Made by a program: the position numbers and the translations under genes. 6,237 nucleotides of DNA, from positions 1 through 6,237 of the forward strand of contig JAEXPL010000012.1 of the NCBI GenBank assembly GCA_023446865.1, in the 5' to 3' direction. This document shows, piece after piece, positions 1 to 5,402 of this stretch (positions are counted from its first letter, which is position 1; each line of letters begins with the position of its first letter). The notes under the pieces were generated by a model. That model saw only the letters and a program-made list of their open reading frames with translations, searched no databases and was not told where the DNA came from. The DNA comes from Verrucomicrobiota bacterium. GTDB lineage: Bacteria > Verrucomicrobiota > Verrucomicrobiia > Opitutales > Opitutaceae.

Positions 1-1
1 C

Positions 2-2455
2 CCGGCCGGAGCCGCCGGGCGCATCGCCGTGAAGGACGGAGCCTTCGTCACCCCGGATGGCCGCCCCCTCCGCTTCTTCGGTGTCAACCTCGCCTCCGAC
101 GACGCCTTCCCCTCCGCCGAGGACGCCGAGCTGCTCGCCCGCCGCCTCGCCAAGGCCGGCGTGAACATCGTTCGTCTCCACCACATGGATAACTCGTGGG
201 GCATCGGCACGGGCGGCAGCCTCTGGCCCAAGGACCGCCCGGAACGCCTCGCGCTCGACGCCGCGCAGCTCGACAAGGTCCACCGCCTCATCGCCACCCT
301 CGCCCGCCACGGCATCTACTCCAACATCAACCTCAAGGTCTCGAAGACCCTGAGCGCCGCCGACGGTTTCCCGGCCTCGGTCAGCCAGTTCCCCGATTTT
401 CAGAAGCGCGTCGATCTCTTCGACCGCCGGATGATCGAGCTGCAGAAGGACTACGCCCGCCGCCTCCTCACCACGAAGAACCCGTACACCGGCTTCGCGC
501 CTGCCGAGGATCCCGCCGTCGCCATCGTCGAGATCAACAACGAGAACTCCGTCCTCGGCTACTTCACTCGCGACCTCGGCCAGGGCGCCGAGCGTTTCCC
601 CGAGCCTTTCCGCAGCGACCTGCAGGCACAATGGAACGCCTGGCTCGCCGCCCGCTACTCCGACACCGCCACCCTCGTCGCCGCTTGGGCCGGCTCGGCC
701 AGCGCCGCCGCCACACCGCAATCCGTGCTCGCCCCGTCGGCCCAGTGGACGCTCGGAACCCGTCCCGGCACCGTCGCCTCCATCGTCCCCGGCCCCGACG
801 CCTCCGCCCTCGCGATCGACGTCGAGAAAACCTCCGGCACCGACTGGCATGCCCAGGTTTCAGTCCACGGCGTCAAGCTGGCCGACAATACCGTCTACAC
901 CGTCGCCTTCGAAGCCCGCGCCCGCACCGCCGGGAAGCTCGGCGTCGGCGTATCCAACGATACGATCGCCCGCCCGGGCGAGGAATGGCGCAGCCTCGGC
1001 CTGCTCGCGCAGGGCACGGTCGGCCCCGAGTGGAAGACCATCTGCCTCACCTTCCCCGCGCACTCCGTCGCCGGCGGCCTCGCCACGCTCAGCCTCAACG
1101 CCGCGGCCCAGCCCAACCACATCGAGATCCGCGGCCTCCGCCTCACCGCCGGCGGCGCCCAATCCCTCGCCCCGGAACAGACGCTCGAGACGCGCACCAT
1201 CCCGCTGCCCGGCGCACCGACCACCCGCCAGTGGGCCGACTGGATCGCGTTCCTCGCCGGCATCGACCGCAGCTTCGCCGAGGAGATGCGCGCCTTCCTG
1301 CGCAACGATCTCGGCGTGAAGGCCCCGATGGTGTGCTCGCAGATCAACTTCAGCGGACTGCCCGCGCTCGACCGCGAGCAGTCCATGGAGTTCGCCGACA
1401 CCCATACCTACTGGCAGCACCCGAACTTCCCCGGCGCCGGCTGGGACCGCGCCAACTGGACCATCGACAACTCCCCCATGGTCGCCGTCTTCGGCCCGCG
1501 CCGTTTCGGCGAACTCGGCAACCTCGCCTACCTGCGCGTCGCCGGAAAACCCTTCGCCGTGAGCGAGTTCGACCACTCCGCCCCGAGCGAGTACGTCTGC
1601 GAGATGTACCCCGAGTGGGCGGTCTTCGCGTCACGGCAGAACTGGGACGCGCTCTACCTCTTCGACTTCGGCGCCTACGGTTCCCGCAATCCCGACGGTC
1701 GCATCACCGGCTTCTTCGACCAGATCAACCACCCGGCGAAGTGGTCGCTCGCGCCCTTCGCCACCCGTGTCTTCCGCGCCGGCCTCGTGCCCGTCGCCAC
1801 CGCCGTCGCCGAACTCCGCCCCGGCACCCCGGTGTGGGGCGACGCCATGCACTTCGACATGCTCTGGGCCGCCCTCAATCCCGACCAGCCCTTCGACTTC
1901 CTTAATTACCGCCTGCAGGTCGCGAACCTCCCCGCCAACGGTCCCACCTCGCTCGCGCGTCGTGGGAAACCGGACGCCGCACCCGCCCAGGTGCTAAAGA
2001 ACCCGCAGGGCCAGGTGTTCGTCACCACCGTCGAACGCGCCGCCGTCGCCACCGGGTTCCTCGGCGGCGCCACCACGCAGGCCGGTCCGCTCACCATCAC
2101 GTGCCCCCGCTTCGGCCGCGACTTCGCCACCGTCGCCGCCGTCGCGCTCGACGACCAGCCGCTCACCTCGACGAAACGCGCGCTCGTGACCATCGTCGCC
2201 CGCGCCGAAAACCAGGGCATGAAGTGGAACGAAGCCCGCACCACCGTTGGCGCCGAGTGGGGCCACGGCCCGACGCTCGCCGAGCGCGTGCCCGCCACCG
2301 TCTCCCTCACCACCGACGGCCCGCGCCGCGTCTTCGCCCTCAAGCCCGACGGCACCCGCGCCCGCGAAGTGAAAGCCACCTACGCCACCGGCCGCCTCAT
2401 CTTCACCGTCTCGCCGAAGGACAACACCCTACACTACGAGCTCGTTGCCATGTAG
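2..2455 (+). CDS. Clan GH-A-type glycoside hydrolase with inserted carbohydrate-binding-like domain, 5'-truncated by window
   Basis: Probably a secreted enzyme that cleaves glycosidic bonds in a polysaccharide; the substrate cannot be told. The reading frame is open from base 2, and homolog-like sequence (GRIAVKDG) precedes the GTG at 29, so 29 is probably internal and the true start and signal peptide lie outside the window. Residues below count from codon 29. Residues 1-230 look like the first half of a TIM barrel, with VRLHHMD near 49-54 and the likely acid/base E172 in INNEN. Residues about 235-375 form a beta-rich, CBM4/9-like insertion. Residues 390-600 resume the barrel, with DTHTYW at 457-462 and the likely nucleophile E513 in AVSEFDH. 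The rest looks like a beta-sandwich ending in HYELVAM. The NE...SEF pattern is typical of clan GH-A, but the exact GH family is not recognised. GC is high, about 72% in one sampled 60-base line. The last 45 codons, stop included, recur at 3821-3955. No terminator follows before paralog A. Confidence 0.85.
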   Translation, partial: PAGAAGRIAVKDGAFVTPDGRPLRFFGVNLASDDAFPSAEDAELLARRLAKAGVNIVRLHHMDNSWGIGTGGSLWPKDRPERLALDAAQLDKVHRLIATLARHGIYSNINLKVSKTLSAADGFPASVSQFPDFQKRVDLFDRRMIELQKDYARRLLTTKNPYTGFAPAEDPAVAIVEINNENSVLGYFTRDLGQGAERFPEPFRSDLQAQWNAWLAARYSDTATLVAAWAGSASAAATPQSVLAPSAQWTLGTRPGTVASIVPGPDASALAIDVEKTSGTDWHAQVSVHGVKLADNTVYTVAFEARARTAGKLGVGVSNDTIARPGEEWRSLGLLAQGTVGPEWKTICLTFPAHSVAGGLATLSLNAAAQPNHIEIRGLRLTAGGAQSLAPEQTLETRTIPLPGAPTTRQWADWIAFLAGIDRSFAEEMRAFLRNDLGVKAPMVCSQINFSGLPALDREQSMEFADTHTYWQHPNFPGAGWDRANWTIDNSPMVAVFGPRRFGELGNLAYLRVAGKPFAVSEFDHSAPSEYVCEMYPEWAVFASRQNWDALYLFDFGAYGSRNPDGRITGFFDQINHPAKWSLAPFATRVFRAGLVPVATAVAELRPGTPVWGDAMHFDMLWAALNPDQPFDFLNYRLQVANLPANGPTSLARRGKPDAAPAQVLKNPQGQVFVTTVERAAVATGFLGGATTQAGPLTITCPRFGRDFATVAAVALDDQPLTSTKRALVTIVARAENQGMKWNEARTTVGAEWGHGPTLAERVPATVSLTTDGPRRVFALKPDGTRAREVKATYATGRLIFTVSPKDNTLHYELVAM

Positions 2456-2486
2456 CCCGACGTAGGGCGCGCCTTCCGGCCGCCCT
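2321..2486 (+). repeat. Direct repeat copy 1: hydrolase 3' end plus downstream hairpin
   Basis: This covers the last 45 codons of the hydrolase (stop included) and 31 bases after the stop. It matches 3821-3986 without gaps at a constant offset of 1500 bp, with 16 mismatches in 166 bases counted by eye. Homology begins abruptly at the codons for PRRVFALKPDGTRA and ends at the last base of the hairpin at 2464-2486. Confidence 0.93.
2464..2486 (+). other. Intergenic hairpin (REP-like palindrome), copy 1
   Basis: Nine bases after the hydrolase stop, AGGGCG pairs with CGCCCT. Inside it, after one bulged C, GCC pairs with GGC around a TTCC loop. This gives nine pairs in all. No T-run follows, so it is not a classical intrinsic terminator; it could be a REP-like element or an RNA-stabilising 3' stem. 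An equivalent hairpin lies at 3964-3986. Confidence 0.6.
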
Positions 2487-2538
2487 TCCGCCCGATCCGG
2501 CGACTTGCCCCTCAGTTCCATCCCGTAATGATCGCGGC

Positions 2539-3777
2539 ATGCTCCCGCGAATCCTCCTGTTGTGCACAGCTCTGATCGCCGCTCAGTGGCTGGGCGGCGC
2601 GGAGCCTAGCTCAAGCCCCAGCATCGAACAGCAGGCATGGGACATCATCTCGGCGGAGAAGGCTTTTCCGCTGAAAGGGCAGTCTTGTTGCATCGCTCGC
2701 GAGATTGAGGTGCCCGGCCTGCGAGAGAAGATGAACTCGCGCCTCTATGAGATCTGCTTCCCTCCTTCGGTTGGAGCTACGGAGTCTCATTCATACCCGG
2801 TTTGCTGGGTCCTCTCTTTCGATGGAAGGATAGCTATCGTCACGTGGTGGTCCCAAACCCAGGAAGCTAGGTCCTGGATCGTGCATGATGGCTCGCTCTA
2901 CTACGTGGCCGTCTCCGGGTCCGGCGCGTTCTCTTCGCGGGTCGAACGCGTCTCAATCTCGGCTGGGAAGATCGCGCGGTGTTCGTCGCTCCCGTACCGC
3001 TATAGCTGGTTCAACCTGACCGTCGACTCGGACAATGCGCTTCTCGTCCGCGAGCACTGGACGCTCGGGCGGGTCATCGAGACTTCGCCAACCACGCTGG
3101 GATTTTTCGACCGGAATGGCGTCGAACAGACGCCGGAGCGGTACGGCCTGAGAGCCGAGGTTGCCAAGATGCTTGCCACACAATCCGGCGGCGAAATCCG
3201 GGAGTGCAGTGTACACGAAACCCAACTCGCAGGACTGGAGGAGTGCATGCCCGCAACACTCTATCTGGTACAGCAAGACGACGGAAGTGGAGCCACCGAC
3301 AAGCCTGCCCAAACCTACCTACTCGAGGTCAGGGAAAGGAAACGAGTGCCAGGTGGCTTGGAGGTCTATTCCGAGCGCAAAGACGCAATCCTGGATCTCA
3401 CGAACTACTCGACCGAATCGCGAAGGGACCTGCTGCCCGCCACAAATGCAATCTTCGCCCACAACGGAGCGCTTTACGTCTGCTTTCGCCCGAAAAAGAA
3501 CCGTGGGCTTGAGATTCGAAGATTCCAATACGTCGATGGGGAGATCAGTGTGAGACGATCCGGCTCGTTTTCCGCTTCTGCTCTCATCCTATCGACCACT
3601 CCCAACGGGAAAATTAGGGTAAGCTCGGCCGATAGTATGGCCGCGACAGCCGCGCGGTCGCCCGCCAAGAGCACTCGCCTCGGAACACTATCCGAGCGCG
3701 GCGACGCCGAACTCGTCATCGTCGACAACCGCGGTCGCATCGTCGAAGCCGACGAACCGCTGGAACCCTCGAAGTGA
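2539..3777 (+). CDS. Exported two-module protein of unknown family (paralog A)
   Basis: 412 residues; I do not recognise the family. The ATG at 2539 is chosen because it gives a signal peptide (basic PR, then a hydrophobic ILLLCTALIAA stretch, likely cut after LGGA near residue 21). The codons further upstream in this frame are Arg/Pro-rich and are a shadow of the hydrolase gene. With this start the protein aligns without gaps to paralog B from residue 1 to 118: I29-E30, A33-W34, C51, V58-P59, L61, L69, C89 and V115-H-D-G118 are shared. A second module begins near 205: C223 corresponds to C51 (offset 172), L233 to L61, L241 to L69, and H308-N-G to H116-D-G. The C-terminus RGDAELVIVDNRGRIVE is nearly shared with B. 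The content looks beta-rich and propeller-like, without recognisable catalytic motifs. GC is lower than in the neighbours (57% in one sampled line). It lies 83 bp after the hydrolase with no intervening terminator, so co-transcription is plausible. No Shine-Dalgarno is evident. Confidence 0.8.
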   Translation: MLPRILLLCTALIAAQWLGGAEPSSSPSIEQQAWDIISAEKAFPLKGQSCCIAREIEVPGLREKMNSRLYEICFPPSVGATESHSYPVCWVLSFDGRIAIVTWWSQTQEARSWIVHDGSLYYVAVSGSGAFSSRVERVSISAGKIARCSSLPYRYSWFNLTVDSDNALLVREHWTLGRVIETSPTTLGFFDRNGVEQTPERYGLRAEVAKMLATQSGGEIRECSVHETQLAGLEECMPATLYLVQQDDGSGATDKPAQTYLLEVRERKRVPGGLEVYSERKDAILDLTNYSTESRRDLLPATNAIFAHNGALYVCFRPKKNRGLEIRRFQYVDGEISVRRSGSFSASALILSTTPNGKIRVSSADSMAATAARSPAKSTRLGTLSERGDAELVIVDNRGRIVEADEPLEPSK

Positions 3778-3820
3778 TCCACGGCCAACCGGCGGCCTGA
3801 AGCTCCGGCTCCTTGCCAAT
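3778..3820. other. Junction spacer between paralog A and displaced hydrolase tail
   Basis: A 43-base non-coding stretch with no terminator. Its last bases run into the displaced tail. The 19 bases at 3811-3829 (ccttgccaatccgcgccgc) match 5365-5383 (ccttgccaacccgctccgc) at 17 positions. The second site lies just upstream of the nucleotidyltransferase, so this may mark a recombination junction. Confidence 0.4.
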
Positions 3821-3955
3821 CCGCGCCGCGTCTTCGCGCTCAAACCCGACGGCACCCGCGCCGTCGAGGTGAAAGCCGCGTTCGCCGCCGGCCGCCTCAC
3901 CTTCACCGTCTCGCCGAAGGACAACACCCTCCACTACGAGCTCGTGGCGAAGTAG
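3821..3955 (+). pseudogene. Displaced 3'-terminal fragment of a glycoside hydrolase gene
   Basis: 44 codons plus a TAG stop encode a peptide from PRRVFALKPD through GRLTFTVSPKDNT to HYELVAK, matching the C-terminus of the hydrolase that ends at 2455. The frame and stop are preserved, but there is no upstream start or remainder of the gene. Differences include synonymous changes and substitutions (R to V, T to A twice, Y to F, I to T, M to K). It could be a duplicated tail of the neighbouring hydrolase or the surviving end of a second, deleted hydrolase paralog. It is probably not translated by itself. Confidence 0.8.
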
Positions 3956-3963
3956 CCCGGCGT

Positions 3964-3986
3964 AGGGCGCGCCTTCAGGCCGCCCT
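3964..3986 (+). other. Intergenic hairpin (REP-like palindrome), copy 2
   Basis: Same stem as at 2464-2486: AGGGCG with CGCCCT, a bulged C, then GCC with GGC around a TTCA loop. The only difference from copy 1 lies in the loop, so the stem is intact in both copies. Confidence 0.6.
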
Positions 3987-4008
3987 GCTCGTGTTCTTGC
4001 TCTCCTCG

Positions 4009-4040
4009 GGCGCCGGTCACTCCGGCGCCTTTTTGCTTTT
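4009..4040 (+). terminator. Rho-independent terminator
   Basis: A perfect eight-pair stem, GGCGCCGG with CCGGCGCC, around a TCACT loop, followed directly by TTTTTGCTTTT. It lies 53 bases after the stop of the displaced hydrolase tail and about 70 bases before paralog B. It would end transcripts arriving from the hydrolase and paralog A, or it is the original terminator of the lost hydrolase whose tail precedes it. Confidence 0.9.
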
Positions 4041-4111
4041 GCCATCCAGTGCCCGGGCAATCCCGGTCCCAAAGCTTGCCCGCCATCGCCGTGTCACCGA
4101 TCATGCCGGAC
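4041..4111 (+). other. Leader region of paralog B
   Basis: A gap of 71 bases between the terminator and the chosen start. Since the terminator should block read-through, a promoter for paralog B is expected here, but no convincing -35/-10 pair is visible. A small five-pair hairpin (CCGGG, loop CAAT, CCCGG; 4053-4066) is present. No Shine-Dalgarno is seen before the ATG. Confidence 0.3.
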
Positions 4112-5272
4112 ATGAACCAGCGCACGGTCATTCTGTTCTTCGCTTTGATCGTCGCCCCGTTATTGGCGCGTGCCGAAGAGGTTCCGACCGCCCGCATCGA
4201 AGAACTGGCCTGGGCCGAGATCCGTACTCACGCGCCACTGAAGGCGGAAAAAAGCACCTCCTGTTCAGCACGCAAGATCAAGGTGCCACGCCTCTCGTCG
4301 GTCATGCAATGTAGTCTGCATGAAATCAGGCTGTCCCCATCCGATGGTTCGGCTCCCGCCAACCAACCAGTCGTCTGCTACGTACTCTACCGGGAGGGCG
4401 CAATCCACGTCGTCGCGTGGCAGAATCCGGAACAGGTTCTCCGGGGCTGGACAGTCCACGACGGCATGCTCTTCTTCGTCGAAGGGACGGGTTGGATGTT
4501 CTCCCGGGCGTCGGTCCACCGCGTACAGCTGCGCGACGGAGTGTTCCAACAGGATTCCACCTCAAAGTTCATCGCCCCCGATCCCTTCCTCACGGTCGAT
4601 GGCAAGCACCAGTTGCTCGTCTATTCCCTCGCTGGCAAACGCCAATCCAGGCGAGTTAAGGTTGGTCATATTGCGGACACAAAGGCCGCTCAGCTTGAGC
4701 TTGTGACACCCCGCAAAGTGGAAGTACGCGGCCCTCGCGCTTCAGCAATCGTAGAACAAGCGATCTGGAAAGAGCTCAGCTCGGACGACTCGCGGATCGC
4801 GCTGAACCACACCGGCTGCAGCGCCTACGAAGTCATAGTACCTAATTTGGAGGAGCAGTTGGGTGCAAAGCTCTACCGGATCGAGGCCGAAGAAGGAGGA
4901 GCCCTACTGCTCTGGGGGGCCCCGTTTGCACTGGTTCGTGAAGGAAAGATTTCGATCCTCGTAAACAGTTGGTGGGTGGGCGAAATGCTCGTTCATCGTG
5001 GGGCACTATACTACGCCGTCGGCCGCGGCGGCTTCCATCGATCCATCATCATCAGCCATCGTTACGTCGCAGGAGAAATGAAGACTCGAACTTCAGGGGA
5101 GTTCTCACTGGTGAATCTCTCGCTCGAAGTTTTGCGTTCCGGAAGGATCCGAGTCAGCTCAATCGACGTCATGGGATGGAAGACCCGCAGGATCCTTGGT
5201 TTTCTCTCCGTGCGCGGTGACGACGAGCTCGTTGTCGTTGATAACCTAGGGCGCATCGTTGAGCCCCAATAG
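4112..5272 (+). CDS. Exported two-module protein of unknown family (paralog B)
   Basis: 386 residues from the ATG at 4112; family not recognised. This start gives a clean signal peptide (NQR, then a TVILFFALIVAPLL core, cut after ARA at residue 21) and puts I29, C51, C89 and V115-H-D-G118 at the same numbers as in paralog A. An in-frame ATG at 4103 and a GTG at 4049 are possible but would lengthen the N-terminus. The protein is an internal duplication: IEELAW (29-34) matches VEQAIW (214-219), C51 matches C236, V58-P59-x-L61 matches V243-P244-x-L246, L69-x-x-I72 matches L254-x-x-I257 (all offset 185), and VHDG (115) matches VHRG (294). Each module then has L-[YF]-[YF] and beta-like strands. 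It ends in RGDDELVVVDNLGRIVEPQ, like paralog A. C51 and C89, conserved in both paralogs, could form a disulfide after export. No enzyme motif is recognised. The gene is isolated upstream by the terminator at 4009-4040. Confidence 0.82.
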   Translation: MNQRTVILFFALIVAPLLARAEEVPTARIEELAWAEIRTHAPLKAEKSTSCSARKIKVPRLSSVMQCSLHEIRLSPSDGSAPANQPVVCYVLYREGAIHVVAWQNPEQVLRGWTVHDGMLFFVEGTGWMFSRASVHRVQLRDGVFQQDSTSKFIAPDPFLTVDGKHQLLVYSLAGKRQSRRVKVGHIADTKAAQLELVTPRKVEVRGPRASAIVEQAIWKELSSDDSRIALNHTGCSAYEVIVPNLEEQLGAKLYRIEAEEGGALLLWGAPFALVREGKISILVNSWWVGEMLVHRGALYYAVGRGGFHRSIIISHRYVAGEMKTRTSGEFSLVNLSLEVLRSGRIRVSSIDVMGWKTRRILGFLSVRGDDELVVVDNLGRIVEPQ

Positions 5273-5402
5273 GTGGCAAGATGGTCCGTAGTGGACGCGC
5301 TGCCCTGTAGCGCTTAGTTGCTTCCAACTCTGGCACCTGGACGACTCACCAAGAGCACCCGCCCCCTTGCCAACCCGCTCCGCTTCCCCTTCGCTCGGGG
5401 CG
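5273..5402. other. Intergenic region before the nucleotidyltransferase
   Basis: 130 bases with two weak stems and no following T-run: GCGCT/AGCGC at 5297-5313 and AGTTG/CAACT at 5316-5329. Neither is a convincing terminator. The 19 bases at 5365-5383 resemble the junction at 3811-3829. No clear promoter or Shine-Dalgarno is visible. Confidence 0.35.

Larger units (their letters stand above)
3821..3986 (+). repeat. Direct repeat copy 2: displaced hydrolase tail plus hairpin
   Basis: Second copy of 2321-2486, offset by 1500 bp, 150 of 166 bases identical by manual count. Similarity stops at 3986; the next 70 or so bases, including a terminator, have no counterpart after copy 1. Similarity may resume weakly at CTTGCCC (2504 and 4075), 35-37 bases before the respective start codons. 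Confidence 0.93.

Noticed and set aside
860..1576. Minus-strand reading frame of 238 codons opposite the hydrolase
   Set aside because: Low-complexity Gly/Ala/Glu-rich shadow; no signature motif, and it overlaps the coding hydrolase.
196..1905. Long + strand reading frame of 569 codons inside the hydrolase
   Set aside because: Extremely Arg/Pro-rich with no domain signal; a GC-driven shadow of the hydrolase frame, which has clear motifs.
2505..2531. Possible promoter TTGCCC - 15 bases - TAATGA before paralog A
   Set aside because: Spacing is short, the -10 match is poor, it would leave almost no leader, and the equivalent region before paralog B lacks it.
2101..2538. Extended N-terminus for paralog A using an upstream GTG
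   Set aside because: The extra 146 codons overlap the hydrolase, are Arg/Pro-rich, and would bury the signal peptide that starts at 2539.
2321..3986. Insertion sequence or transposon bounded by the 166-bp direct repeats
   Set aside because: No transposase, terminal inverted repeats or target duplications are seen; one repeat is the coding end of a real gene.
4049..4111. GTG start or ATG at 4103 for paralog B
   Set aside because: The start at 4112 gives a standard signal peptide and gap-free alignment with paralog A from residue 1.
5297..5329. Two small stems after paralog B as a terminator
   Set aside because: Only five pairs each and no T-run follows.
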